Assembly (NCBI GenBank): GCA_946406115.1
Contig: OX291544.1
Span: forward strand, 32,567,521-32,631,520
Origin: Apoda limacodes
Taxonomy: Eukaryota; Arthropoda; Insecta; Lepidoptera; Limacodidae
DNA length: 64,000 nucleotides
Direction of reading: 5' to 3'
In this document: positions 1 through 11,900 of the stretch, one piece after another
Numbering within the stretch: the first letter of the stretch is position 1
Layout of the letters: the number at the start of each line of letters is the position of its first letter
Translations under genes and position numbers: made by a program
The notes under the pieces: generated by a model
What the model saw: only the letters and a program-made list of their open reading frames with translations
Databases searched by the model: none
Told to the model about the DNA's origin: nothing

Positions 1-365
1 CCGCCCTTCCCCCTCATGACTGCCCGCCGGCCTCGCACATCATAAATGCGCGCGCAATACTTGATAATTATTTTGCTGCCACGTTATTTTAAAATGCGAT
101 ATCTCCTAAGATATTCATTGAAATCGAATGATGAACAGGGAAATTTTGTTTTAAATCAAATGCTTGTGATGAATAACGTATTTATTTGGATAAAGATTAA
201 TATCATGTTTATAAAAACACCTTCACAAATAATGCATTTCTTTAGAACAAATATGGTTAGCATAAAAACGGTTATAGTGAGCCAACCTTAAAATATAGAC
301 ATATGCTGTCACCGACTTTTTTTTAGAACTTCTATAGGGGAACAATTCTGTCATACATGATTTTT
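1..365. other. Intergenic, no supported feature
   Basis: I see no recognisable gene or repeat here. The short open frame at 46-291 has no similarity I recognise and no gene-like context. Confidence 0.5.
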
Positions 366-612
366 GCGAAACTTACCGTTTACGCGTCGCACGCAGCGGA
401 AGCTCTCAAAAGGATAAAAAAACCCCGATTTTGAAACATTTTTCATTAGTGCTCCGCTCCTGTTTGTGTTAGCGTGATGATATATAGCCTATAACCTTTC
501 TCAATAAATAGGCTATCCAACACTGAAAGAATTTTTTAAATCCGACCAGTAGTTCCTGAGATTAGCTCGTTCAAACAAACAAACTCTTCAGCTTTATATA
601 TTAGTATAGATT
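366..612 (+). repeat. RTE-type SINE / LINE 3' tail
   Basis: The segment contains the 3' block common in lepidopteran repeats: agcgtgatgatatatagcct, then 'gaccagtagttcctgagatt', then 'caaacaaactcttcagcttt', ending in 'attagtatagatta'. A second copy in reverse orientation lies at 35628-35905 and a diverged one at 38700-38968. The family name is not certain; Metulj-like SINEs with RTE-derived 3' ends are the closest thing I know. Confidence 0.7.
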
Positions 613-1170
613 ATATTGATTTCACAATTGCTTTCATCATTTTATTAAGTTTCCGATAAGCCTAAAAGCGCCTGCATCTCTCTTCTGTATGACGATATAA
701 TTAATTCATTGATTGGCAAATTTTATTAAAATTAACAAATACAAATCCTCAACTATAACAAAAAAAAAACTGGTACTTACAATATCAATAAATATGAAAC
801 TGAACCAGTGCATGTCAGCGAAATCATGAAAAACACCAAAATGTGTTTTTGGGAAAAAAATGAAATTAAAACTAGTCCGTTTTTACATTTCTGTCTGAAA
901 CAGAAGATCCACGATTGGGAATAAGAAGAGTAATATTTGATGAAAATAAAAAAAATGTTCCAGCAGGAGCAAGGGAGCAAAGTAGTAGATGACATATGTT
1001 TTTTTAAGGGGAATTCTAAGTCAAACCATAATTTTTTTATAAGGTCACGGAAACCAACCTCTGATCTTATAACAACGCCGCGGGAAAATGGGAAAGCCTA
1101 ATAAACTAATTTGCCTTTTTTTAAATGCCACCTGAATATTCCAAAGAAACCATTAAATAAAAAACAAGAA
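613..1170. other. Intergenic AT-rich DNA
   Basis: No coding frame with recognisable content was found. The minus-strand open frame at 777-995 is low-complexity and unsupported. Confidence 0.5.
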
Positions 1171-1204
1171 ACTGACTGACGACTGACTGACTGACTGACT
1201 GACT
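1171..1204. repeat. (ACTG)n microsatellite
   Basis: About eight ACTG units with one interruption sit directly before the repeat at 1205-1465 and may be its tail or seed. Confidence 0.85.
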
Positions 1205-1465
1205 TATATATCAACGCACAGCTCAAGGTCTGAAGCCTTGAAATTTTGCTCGCAGGTTTTTGTTATTAAGTAGAAAGGAAGGATTTTGCGAAAATCATTT
1301 CCTAAGGGGGTTGAATAGGTTAAATATGGGTTGGAAGTTTGTATGGAAGTCCGTAATTTTTGAAGCTTAATGCATAAAACTTGGTATGGCTTTACAGTTG
1401 AAAATTAAGATTAACGTGTTTCACCGTTTTTGGACGATTATCCCCTAAATAGCAAAATAAACAAT
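1205..1465 (+). repeat. Dispersed lepidopteran repeat
   Basis: The order 'acgcacagctcaaggtctga', 'gccttgaaattttgctcgca', 'gttgaataggttaaatatgg' and 'ggaagtccgtaatttt' matches a repeat I recognise from lepidopteran genomes. It has no coding capacity here. Boundaries are approximate. Confidence 0.5.
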
Positions 1466-2508
1466 GGTAAGATCGTTTCGTCTGTCCTTTTGTCTTCTGC
1501 GAATACATAAACTTGTCCTAAGTTATAACTAGACTACATTTTTTTCCGGAAAAACTTTTATTTTTAGTATATTAAGTCGTCAGCATAGCCAAAGTATAAT
1601 AATATCAAACTTTGCTCAGTTAAAACCAACAGAAACTTTTGTTATATTTCTTGCCAAGATATTATTATTGCACAAGAATACATTGTTCCTTTTTTTTAAA
1701 TGGCTTTCATAATTTATTAACTTCCATACGCTTTTTGTCATCCATCTAGTCTTACTATTCCTATTTTGCATTATAGATGTGAAAGTTTGTTTGTTACTTA
1801 ATGTACTAGGCTTTTTCAGAAGAATTCTGTTCCAACATAATAAATAATGTCAAACAAGGTTGCTAGATGGTGCTATTTTGATTTGAAATAAAAAATGAGT
1901 TCTATTTCAAAAACCCTGCTAAATAGCACGATAATGATTATATTGACTCGTAAAGACCGTTATTTCCTTTATACTGACGTATGTTTCATAGGGCCACAAT
2001 CTAATTTTAAGAGGACCTAAAGCCTAGCCCCATTTGCTTAGTCTCCTGTGTCACAAACATAGGAAATAGATACATAAACTGTCTTTTTTTATATTTTGCA
2101 ATTAGATACTTTTTTATGTTGGGCTTGTGCATTTTATGTTTTTTATGTTTGTAATGGAAAGTGTCCTTCTATGATAGGAAGGGGATTTTCCAATATTTTA
2201 AGTGGACGCTGTAAGAGAAAGGGAGAAAAGAAATGCCCTTGCTCAGTTTCTTGCCGGTTCTTCTCAGTACAAGGTCTTCCGCCCTATAGACTTACGATCC
2301 GATGGCGTAGTGACATTCATAAGTGCTCAATTATGTAGCCTAAATTGAATTAATGAGGATTTTGATTTTGAATAAATCAAAGCATATCGATAAGATCGAG
2401 AACGATTATTTTATTTACTTTAACAATATTTCAAATTTATTCTAGATTAAACCTATTAGCACATTATTCAATTTTTCTACTACTTATCATTTAAGTACTC
2501 TCTGATTG
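1466..2508. other. Intergenic, no supported feature
   Basis: AT-rich sequence with several poly-T runs. The open frame at 2096-2338 is not recognisable. Confidence 0.4.
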
Positions 2509-3447
2509 TTTTTTTTTTTTATAGCATATAAGGTGGCAAACAAGCTTACGGTCCGCCTGATGGTAAGCGGTCACCGTAGCCTATGGACGCTTGCAACACC
2601 AGGGTTATCACTCGCGCGTTGCCGACCCTTCAGAAATCTAATAACTTCTTTCTTGAAGAACTCCATACTGTAGTCCTTGGAGAAAACCTTGGCAGGGAGC
2701 TCATTCCACAACTTAAGCGTTCGCGGGAGGAAGTTTCTCTGAAACCGCACTGTACGCGACCATTTAGGTTCAAAAGTGTGAGAATGAATTCCCTGCCGAT
2801 GGCAAGCGGTGCGATGGTAGAAAGTAGCCGTGGGCATCATTTCGAATAATTCCTCAGAACACAACTCATTATACCGCGGGGAGGCGAAGTCTCTCCTCAG
2901 ACTTAAGGGCTCGATACCGCAAGTGAGTTCGGAATCGTCGACAATTCTCACAGCCCGTCGTTGAACCGAGTCAAAAGGTCCAAGCTAGTATCCAGGTACA
3001 CCTGCCCAGAGATGGCAGCAGTACTCTATATGGGGCCGAACTTGCGACTTGTAAAGTAACAACCTTTGCCCCGACGTGAAAGACTGCTTCGCTCTTTTGA
3101 GTACACCAAGTTTTTTGGACGCCAGCTTCACCTTATCTTGTAAAGCCACCTTATCTGGAGATGTCAAGGAACCAAGGATCCCAATGCTCTTAAAGATGGA
3201 GAGGGGAGTATTCTGGAATTGTGGGACTACAGTGAATGGGGTTTTCTTAGCGTTGAACGCTTGTGTCTTTGTAGGGTTGAATAGGACCCAGTTTACCCGT
3301 CCCCAGTCAGAGACCTAGGACAGTGTGGTCTCGATTTGGGACACATATTCTCCGCGGTTTTCCTCCACAACGGAACGAGGGATGTTTGCACGACCCGTGT
3401 AATAAGCGTCTCCCAGTACTGTCATCTGCATAACAATGTTTCAGACA
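2509..3447 (-). pseudogene. Non-LTR retrotransposon family A, 5'-truncated copy
   Basis: On the minus strand this is the 3' part of a Jockey/CR1-type retrotransposon. The C-terminal stretch of the polymerase ORF is readable in two pieces: 2985-3167 (containing SGQRLLLYKSQVRPHIEYCC) and 2571-2951 (containing RNFLPRTLKLWNELPAKVF and ending in ASVHRLR). The reading frame is broken between them. The 3' end is a short UTR followed by a run of A (poly-T on the plus strand at 2509). The 5' end is lost just upstream of the catalytic YADD box, near 3447. Six other copies are in this window. It encodes no intact enzyme and is a dead insertion. Confidence 0.85.
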
Positions 3448-5329
3448 GGTCAGGAAAGTTAATTGAGGATTTTAAGGAATCGTGTTTTGAAAGCCGTTTG
3501 TTTTTAAGTTTATTTGACTAAAAAATGTAACATACAATGTTATTACTAGTTAAGAAATGTTTTTTCCTAAAAAGCTTACCTGTTTTCAATACTTACCAAA
3601 TTTTAGTTCCTTTAGTTTGTAGGTAAGTACTTAGACTGTCGACAAAACATTGACATGGGGTAAGTGTGACCATAGATAAAATAAATGATATCACTATTTT
3701 AACAAAATAATTTCACACTTGCCCCATTAGTCTGAAAATTTATCGTTACGCTAAAAAACAACCGTCAGGCGTTTAAATAGAGCACATATGACAATGTTAC
3801 ACACACACATCTTGTTACATTTTGGTAGGAAACTGCAAATAATACAGTTAACTGCGACGATATTCGAGACTTAAAATAATGATAAAGGAGTTAATTTGCA
3901 CGCTCAATCAAACTACTGTTAAATAATAAAGGTTTACAAATAAACCTACTAGTGTTTTACCAACAAAAAGTAGGGTTTCTTTAATGAAAACTACGGCGTG
4001 AATATATATATATTTTTGTCACGCTTGCCTCGGTTCGCCTCACCAGATTTCAACTGAACCCATCTTGTAAATTCGGAGCAAATTGGCTGTGACTGATAGT
4101 GATAGAGACACGAGTGAATCTATAGTACCAGTGACATAGCACTATGTGAACCCACCGGAGCAGTTGACCAGAGCTGGCGGAGATCAGGGTCCGGTTAGTT
4201 TCTAACCCCGGTGTCCATCCAACACTGTCGTTCGGAAACTCTAGAACCTCTAGTAGCTGTAGAGACCGTCGACACCAACCTCGAGCAGGGTTTATAGTTA
4301 TATTGTGACGTCGTGAAAATGTGACGTTTGCTTGTACAAAATGACAGTTCTAAGACCAGTTATCGTAGCTGGAACGTTCTTCTTTTCTATCGACAATCTG
4401 AGCGATAAATTTTTAGATTTTACAAAAAAATAAATTATTCTTAAACTATTGTCCGGTTTTCGTAGGTTTCAGACACATAATATAAAGCATTGAAGTGTTG
4501 ATAATTTTTTTGAATGAAAGTTTGGTCTGAATCGTAACAAAAATAAACAACTCAGTCATATAAATGTTTTAATGTTTTATTGTTTATGTAAAATCAGATC
4601 TTCAGTTTTCAATTAGTTTGCTCTACTAGAGTACAAGCATTTATTTTTATTTAGGTCGATATTACAGATAATTTATTGTAAATACTTTAAAAATGTTATA
4701 GAATACCACTCTGTCTCAGTTTTGCATTTTAAGTCAACACTCTTTAAAATATCGTGCTAGTCTCGAAATAAATTAGGTTGGAAATCTGACTAAGAACTAT
4801 TGTGTTCAGTGTGTAATAGCGGAAAAGATTATTTTAGTAAATGCTTCCAATACACTAAATCATTAGCTACTTTGACGTTTAATTTACGGGAGACAAATTT
4901 GCGACAGATTGGTTGATAAAGTGATAGAGTAGTAAGTACTAATTAGTTGACGTACAAACTTAATCTATTAAAAATTTTAAAGTATAGGAAGCGATAAAAA
5001 AACATAATATTTCTCCTAAAATGATACTTTGAGTCTTATTTGTTGGTAGAACGACCTCTTTTGTAGATTTAAAATCAGTTTATTTTCTTTTCGCTTAATC
5101 TACTTTTCAAATGCTTTTATTGTTTGATCAAATTCTTTTTTCTTTTTCAAATCAACTGTATCATCAATCGAAACTAAAATAGTAACATTTTAGATCGGTT
5201 TTGTGTTCTTACTGATTTCAATTTTTTTTCCATTCTTGTCAATAATATCCATTGTTCTTAACCATTGGGCTTGACCATTGCATCATAATTAAGTTCTTGC
5301 GTTTTACATTAGCATTTCTCTTCTACACA
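3448..5329. other. Intergenic with one small hairpin
   Basis: No gene was recognised. A block of higher GC at about 4015-4320 is unique within the window but has stops in all frames I read. Confidence 0.4.
3656..3726. repeat. Small imperfect hairpin
   Basis: The arms tggggtaagtgtga (3656-3669) and tcacacttgcccca (3713-3726) are complementary at 13 of 14 positions around a 43-nt AT-rich loop. It could be a remnant MITE; no transposase is nearby. Confidence 0.4.
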
Positions 5330-5465
5330 AGGTAATGTCTTAGTGTCTTTAAAATCTTTGTAGCGTTTTGTTTTACTTCTGCTACTTTTTCAGGATCTTT
5401 TCTCCTTTTTTTCACGACTGCGTCGCTGCCTTTCCGCCGCAGATAATAGTATTCTTCAATATACC
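5330..5465 (-). pseudogene. Degenerate Arg/Lys-rich TE-like coding relic
   Basis: Read on the minus strand, two frames give AAERQRRSREKK and KRRKDPEKVAEVK end to end, as if joined by a frameshift. This resembles a basic motif I associate with lepidopteran mobile-element proteins. No further domain is readable. The assignment is tentative. Confidence 0.2.
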
Positions 5466-6617
5466 TGATGTTAATACCCTAAATGAGTAAAATAATTGAT
5501 GATGTAATGACTCACACTTAAATAACAATAATGAAATATTGTAAAAATCAATCAAGGCTCTAAATTCCTTACAAAAATTACTACTCCGTCACGAGATGTA
5601 CCAGTCCGTAATAGTTTTAGTGACAGATGTGCCTCGTGACAGAGGTGTAAAATATCAGCGTTAGCGGTTCCCAGCATTCACCTAATTATGAATTATTCAT
5701 AAAACTGCACGTATAAAATAGGATTACTAGGAAACAATATAATAATGCTACTAAACAGAAATTACAATAATGTTTTAAAGTAGTAACTTACATGACAGAG
5801 CGGTCGCCGACACGCGCACCTTCTTTCACTATCTTCGGGCGATTAAATTGGTTCATTGGGGTGTAGGTACGTATGGCGTGGGGCCAATGGGGAAGGGGAA
5901 CCATACTGTTTCCTAGCGTTCGAGTTCAAAAAAGCTAGAGCGCTTTATTTGTTTAGTAAAATGTGTGACAAAAAGTAGCAAAAAAAATCATATAAAGCGG
6001 GAGACAGCTAGTTAAATATTTTTCATTCAATGATATAAACCTTAATATTTATTTTCTGCATATTAAGTTAATGACAACATATTAGAAGTTCAATAGATGC
6101 TTTTATATCAAAAGATTCTATATGACTTTTTTGTTCGACAGCATTTTGAGACATTACGCGGCGCATAGGGACACGATTTATTTGTGTGTTATACACCTCC
6201 GTCTCACTTTTGAATACTATGTCACAATAAATTTTCAAAAAGCAGTTATACAAAAACTAAAGTTTAAGATTATTTAATGGTTGTTTTATCAAAAGATATT
6301 CTGTGAAAAAAATTATGTGAAACTAAATATTTTGGAAGATTATCGTTTTTTTTTTCTCGTGGGGGACATGTCATTGTCGATGAAAAAGAAGAACGTCCCA
6401 GCTACACCATGGTGTTGTAACACGAAGATTTCGAACGCAGCCCTGTACTAAAACAGTGGCGCGGGTGGCCGTTTAAGTAGAGCAAAGTTATAAACAGACT
6501 TCATTGTATATATAAAAGTTGTAAAAGGATAAAGATCTCAGGTTGATTAATCAAATAAGTCCAATAAAATTTTAACTTGTCACAACAAAGGTCTGGTTCC
6601 AAAAAGAAACTGGGTTA
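5466..6617. other. Intergenic, no supported feature
   Basis: Mixed AT-rich DNA. The minus-strand open frame at 6068-6253 is unrecognised. Confidence 0.4.
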
Positions 6618-7345
6618 GTACTTGCACTCATCTTTATGTTTATCCCAGAGCATCGGTTGATTACGCACTTCAATTATTGATTGCTCATCATATGACATAT
6701 TGCAAAATAAAAATAAACGATAGGTGTCTAACAAGCATTGCCAACTAATCACATCATAAATTGGAGGAGCGAGAGGGGCAAACGCGGGTGCGTGGAACAT
6801 TTGATCTCCCGCCCGCTTTATCTTTCGCCGCTTGCGACCGCTCGCGCGTCGAAATGTTCGCGCGAACGAAATCAAACATTTTAGTCTCACGACCACCGCA
6901 TCCCGCAAACGTCAGTTAGGACACTTATTCACATCTAGTATTTTTGATGGAGTCGGTGGTGGCCGAGGAGTTTAAATTTGACTTCACGTCCCAAGTGGCG
7001 GAGGTTCGAACCCCGGGGTCGGCGTGTACCAATGAGTCTTTTCTAAAATTCTCAAGTACACTGATGTATTTATTCACATCTTTCGGTAACGGAAAATATC
7101 GTGAGGAAACCTGCATACGTCAAGAAAAAAAAAGATGTATGTGAAGCCCAAAATCCGCACTGGGCTCGCGTGTGGACTATGGCCCAAATCACCCTCGCTT
7201 ATGAGGGTAGGCCCAACAGTGGGGACGTATGAAGGCTGGCAATAAATGTTTGATTCTTCGTTCGTACGACCAAAGTTCGCGCAAACAAGCGATGCGATCA
7301 TCGCGCCCTTCGCGTCGCGTCAAGAATCGGGTTTCCTTATAGGAA
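6618..7345. repeat. GC-rich dispersed repeat R1, copy A, split by a SINE
   Basis: The segments 6618-6945 and 7240-7345 together align with the uninterrupted copy at 7988-8300. Shared blocks are 'actcatctttatgtttat', the string 'ccgcccgcttt', 'gttcgcgcgaacgaaatcaa' and 'tgtttgattcttcgttcgta'. A tRNA-type SINE occupies the gap. The repeat itself has internal inverted blocks ('atcaaacatt' against 'aatgtttgat'), which suggests a non-autonomous DNA element. Confidence 0.65.
6946..7239 (+). mobile_element. tRNA-derived SINE inserted in repeat R1
   Basis: The head carries a likely RNA polymerase III A box (tggtggccgaggag, 6956-6969) and a perfect B box (ggttcgaaccc, 7003-7013). The body has the usual lepidopteran blocks 'atcgtgaggaaacctgcata', 'gcactgggctcgcgtgtgga', the motif 'ctatggcccaaatcaccctc' and 'aggcccaacagtgggga'. 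A related 3' fragment in reverse orientation is at 17312-17465. It is not a functional tRNA: no cloverleaf can be built past the B box. Confidence 0.8.
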
Positions 7346-7504
7346 GATCACAGTATCGCGTGAACATCGTTTCTTTGCATACACTATAAAAAGAGTTGCC
7401 GGACGTTAAAAAAAAATAGCGTTAGTAAGAACTGCTGGGTCTCAAATTGCGATAGGTACCTACGAAATATATGGACGCCCCTGTTAACAAATCGGTTGTC
7501 CTAA

Positions 7505-7745
7505 ACGTGCCTATAGCCTAACGGCCACATGCCTCTTCTTGGATTAAGGCCACAGTCCACTACGCTGGTCAAGTGTGGGTTGGCTGACTCAACTGTTTGA
7601 CACCATGACAACAGCTAAGACTGGCAGTTTACGTGCTTTACAAAGCCCGGAGGAGCTCAGGAAAATGTACCTCATAGCGGTTACCCATCCAGGTACTGAC
7701 CACCTCCGACATTGGTTATCTTCGCATATCCTTTCCGGTTCATGA
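7505..7745 (-). mobile_element. 5S rRNA-headed SINE (SINE3-like)
   Basis: Read on the minus strand, about 7680-7735 gives gaagataaccaatgtcggag followed by gtggtcagtacctggatggg. This lines up with the internal promoter half of insect 5S rRNA (the '...ttaagcaacgtcg...gtcagtacttggatggg' region). The body then runs toward 7505 and includes 'agcgtagtggactgtggcct', shared in style with tRNA-headed SINEs. The 5S part is partial and diverged, so this is a SINE and not a 5S gene. Confidence 0.65.
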
Positions 7746-7987
7746 ATGTCACTAAGTCACGACCTTCTTAATGATTGATAATTATCAATCACTACAGAAA
7801 TTTTGAAATTTTGGTAAGTACCTACTACTTAAAAGATCATTTTTGAGATGTGTTTTTTTATTTAAAAAATTACGTTGGAATTGACTTTATTTGAAAATCG
7901 ATTCAAACTACTTTTAATAGAAAGGTACTCGGTGCATTTAGATTTTCTCAACAAAACTTCACTCTTTGTCACTTTTGAGACGAATTT

Positions 7988-8300
7988 TGTACTCATCTTT
8001 ACGTTTATTTCAGAGAGTTCACCGAACAAGGCTTCCAATTTTAATTTGTAACCTTTGATCTACCGCCCGCTTTGCCTTTTACCGCTTGACACTGATTGCA
8101 CGACCAAACGTTCGCGCCAACGAAATCAAACATTTTGGTCGCGCGATCGTCAGTTACGACACTACTTCGATCAGCCCTAGTATGTTTGATTTTGCGGTCG
8201 TACGACTAAAAGTCGCGTGAACCTGCGATGATTACGAATCTTGACATCGCGCGATGGCGCGATGATAGCATCGCTTGTTTGCGTTCTATTAGGACAACGC
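7988..8300. repeat. GC-rich dispersed repeat R1, copy B
   Basis: Uninterrupted partner of 6618-7345. It carries inverted blocks ('aacgaaatcaaacattttgg' against 'tatgtttgattttgcggtcg') and many CG dinucleotides, unlike the surrounding AT-rich DNA. No coding frame is present. Confidence 0.6.
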
Positions 8301-8862
8301 AACAGAGTCTAATACTATAATAATTATGAAAGTATCACATGTCACAAGAAATAATAAAGGTACTAACTACCGCAAGGTAATAAAAAAAAAAATCATCAAA
8401 ACTATTTTTAATTTTATTAAAAAACATATTTTAACCTTAACAATACATTAGTCGGGCAGTGTTGTTTCCACATTTTAAATATATTTTGAGTATTACTATT
8501 AAAACAATAAAATACATACTCAATTTCACTATAGGTACATTGCTGACAACAATTTCATACTCTTAAACATTATATTATAGATAACTTTATTTCCTTTACA
8601 ATAGTGGTTTTATAGTCTTAATGACTTTCAGATATATTCTTTAAAATAAAGAACAGAAACTACTATCGTAAAGAATATCAACAAACTTAATAATAAATAA
8701 AACATTTCTTTTTATGTAATGACAATATACATAGGTACCTAGGTTTGGTATTACAATGTACATAGGTACCTAGGTTTGGTATCACAATTATGGCAACTTG
8801 AAAACACTGTGTCAACGTTTTATATCAATTAATCATTTTACAAAACATTTTAACACTTTTCA
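8301..8862. other. 3' flank of the proline-rich gene
   Basis: AT-rich DNA. At 8722-8789 a segment of about 36 bp containing 'acataggtacctaggtttgg' is directly duplicated, with the palindrome 'ggtacc' in each copy. Nothing else was recognised. Confidence 0.5.
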
Positions 8863-8868
8863 TTTATT
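8863..8868 (-). terminator. Poly(A) signal AATAAA for the proline-rich gene
   Basis: The plus strand reads tttatt, which is AATAAA on the gene's strand, 80 bases after the stop codon. It is the canonical hexamer at a reasonable distance. Confidence 0.6.
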
Positions 8869-8948
8869 GATTTTACATGTTCTATTCGTTTTTTTTGTAT
8901 CATGCTTCTGGGAACTTAAAATTGTTTGCTAAAAATTCGATTCATAAA

Positions 8949-11900
8949 TTAAAACGCAAATGGAACGGCTGGTTTGTCGTAAAAGTATCCATCAGGATTA
9001 AAAGGAGCCCTGGTCGTAAAAACCCTTTTCGTAGTCGATCGTGTAGGAACATAGAGGGGAGGAGGATTCGTTGATGTAGGAAGAGTGAAAGCTACCTTAG
9101 GAGTAGGGTAATTGTACCCTGTACTTTGTGAAGGAGGCGGCGGTTTTGTAGTTGTTGTCGTTGGGAATGTAGATGGAACTTTAGGAGTTGGGTAATTGTA
9201 ACCAGTAGTTCTATAAACATTTAAAATTGTGGAAAGAGTCGGTGGGGGTCGCGTAGGTAAAGTGAATTCTATTTTGGATGTAGGATAATTGTACCCAGTT
9301 GTTCTGTTGTTATCAAGTGTTGGTGAGAAAGGTGGGAAAGTTGATGATGGTAGTGGTCGGCTGGTAGTAGTTGGAAAAGTAAATGTTACTCTTGGTGAGG
9401 GGTAAGTATAACCGGTGGTTTGTGGGGTTGGAGAGGAAGTTGATGGCGGAAGCGGTCGGTTTGTACTAGTTGGGAACGTATAAGTGAATCTTGGGGTGGG
9501 GTAAGTAAAACTGGTTGTGCGAACAGGTGATTGTGATGTTATTGGTAGAGAAGGAGGAAAAGTTGATGGTGGAAGTGGACGGCTCGTTGTGGTTGGGAAA
9601 GTATATGTGATTCTTGGAGTTGGGTAAGTATATCCAGTAGTTTGGTAAGGTGATTGTGATGTTGTTGGTACAGGAGTCGATAGTGAAAACGGTCGGCTTG
9701 TTGTTGTCGGGAAGGTAAATGAAAACCTTGGCGTAGGATAAGTGTAACCGGTAGTTCTGTTATTGTCAAATGGTAATACTGAAACTGAAGAAGGTAATGG
9801 TGTTGAAGAAGTCACTAGTGGAATTGAAGGTTTTGCAGTAGTTGGAAATGTGAATTGGTATTTGGGCGTAGTGTAACTGTATCCAGTAGTTCTTGTTGTG
9901 TCAATTATAGTTGAAAATTTTGGTCTTCTTGGTTGTGAGGTAGATGGTGGAAACGGCTGCTTTGTTGAGTATGTAAACTGATTCTGGACTGGAGGACTAT
10001 TATAGCCTGCAGTTTTTGTGCTGTAAAATATTGAAGGTAAAAAAGGATTTGGGGTAGATGACGGTGACTTTATTTTAGGGGCTAGTGGTACGTAAGGTGG
10101 ATAAGTTGCAGGCGGAAGGTTCGTTATTGTCGATGGGTAATAAGGTCTTTTTGTGCTAGTTGAAAAAGCAAATGAGCTTTTGGGTGTGGTATAGTAATAA
10201 TCTGTTGTTGTTGTTGTTGTTGAGTATGTTGACGGAGAAGGTCTAGGTGTTGTATTTAAGAAATAAGTTGGCGATGGTGTAGAAGATGGCAAAGGTTTTA
10301 TAGAGTTAAATGGTGGTAAATAAGTAGGAGCTGAAGTCGAAGGTGGTGATGATCTTGGTGTAAATGGCGTCGAAGAAATTATGCTTCTAGATGGTAAAAA
10401 CGTGGTTGTTGTAAACTCTGAAGAAGTTGGGAATGCGTACGTGTTTCTTGGAGTTGAATAGCGAGTCGTTTGCTTGCTGTCAAATATCTTGGAATAAGTG
10501 GGCTGGGGCGGTGGTCTTTTTGTAGAGCTAGATGAATAATAAGGAGAATAAGTAGTGAAAAGTGACGGATTTTTGGTAGTTAAGGGTGGTAAATACGTTG
10601 GTGATGGTGTAGACGTTGACTTAGGAGATGGTGCCTTAAAAGTTGAAGAAGGCACATTTCTTGTGACTGATGATGATACTGTTCGAGTGGTAGTAGTTGG
10701 GAATGTAAATGGGTTTCTAGGTGTGGAATAATAATAACTTGAAACAGCCGTTGGTGGTTGTGTTGATCTAGTACGTGGTGGTGAAGAAGTCGTAAAAGAT
10801 ATCCTTTTTGTGGATGTAATATAATTGGATTTTGATGGTGACACTGTTTGATCGGTAATAGTTGGGAACGTGAATGGATTTTTGGGCGTAGAATAGTAAT
10901 AACCAGCTGTTGTTGATGGTCTTGAGGTGCTAGGAGAGAAATAATTTATAAAGGGAGAAGGTGATTGTTTTGGACTAGAAGGTAGTGGATAAGGAGTAGT
11001 AAATGGTGTTCTTGTTGTTGAAGATATATATTTTGCTGTTGATGATGGTATAGGTCTTAAAGTAGTAGTTTGAAAAGACAATGGGTTATTTGGCGTAGAA
11101 TAATAATAACCAGAAGTTATATATGGGTATTTAGTAGTATTAGGTGGAACATAACTAAAAGCCGAAGCAGAAGGTGTTAATCGTGGTGGCAAAGAAGTTG
11201 ATGGTGTTTGTCTTATGGTTGAAGGAACATACGTTGATGGAGTAGAAGGTCGTACAGTAGTAGTGGAGAAAGAAAACGGATTTTTAGGTGTAGAATAATA
11301 GTATTTATTGATTCTGGAACTGTCCAAAATTGTAGAGTATGTTGGTGGTGGCGGTGGTGTTCGTGAAGTTGTTGGTGGAAAATACGTAGATGTAGGTGAC
11401 GGTTTGTTGTTCGTTGATGGTGGTAAATAAGTTGGCGCTACCGTTGATATCGATGGCGATGGCCTTGTTGAAAATGTAACAGGTCTAGCCGTAGTTGTTG
11501 AGAAAGTTAAAGGAAATTTAGGACTAGAATAATAATAACCATTTGTCTGAGCGGAACTAAAACTCAAAGGTGTTTTCGTCGTCGTAGATGGAACATAAAT
11601 AAATGGTGTTAAAGTTGTTGTGGACTGTTGAAATTTGGAGGGAACAAGCGTGGCAATTGATGTTGAAAATGGTCGCGTAGTTGTAGTTGAGAATGTAAAT
11701 GGATTTATAGGTGTAGAATAATAATACCCGTTTGTTGCAGAACGTGATGATGTTGATGTTGTTCTTACGGTCGGAGACGGCAACGGTAGATTAGTTGTGG
11801 GCGAGAAAGGTCGCTGTGTTGTTGTCGGTGGAATTATTTCTGTTGTGGGTTGAAAAGGTTTTTTAGATGTAGTCGGGAATGTAAATGGAACCTTAGGGCT

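Noticed and set aside
2583..3521. Plus-strand open frames over the first family A copy
   Set aside because: They are shadows of the minus-strand retrotransposon codons.
7003..7013. Perfect B box suggesting a tRNA gene
   Set aside because: No acceptor, D or anticodon stems can be drawn around it, and the downstream body is typical SINE sequence.
7680..7735. 5S rRNA gene
   Set aside because: Only part of the 5S sequence is recognisable, with many differences, and it runs into a SINE body.
9539..9769. Minus-strand His/Gln/Leu-rich frame overlapping the proline-rich gene
   Set aside because: It is an alternative-frame shadow of the repeats.
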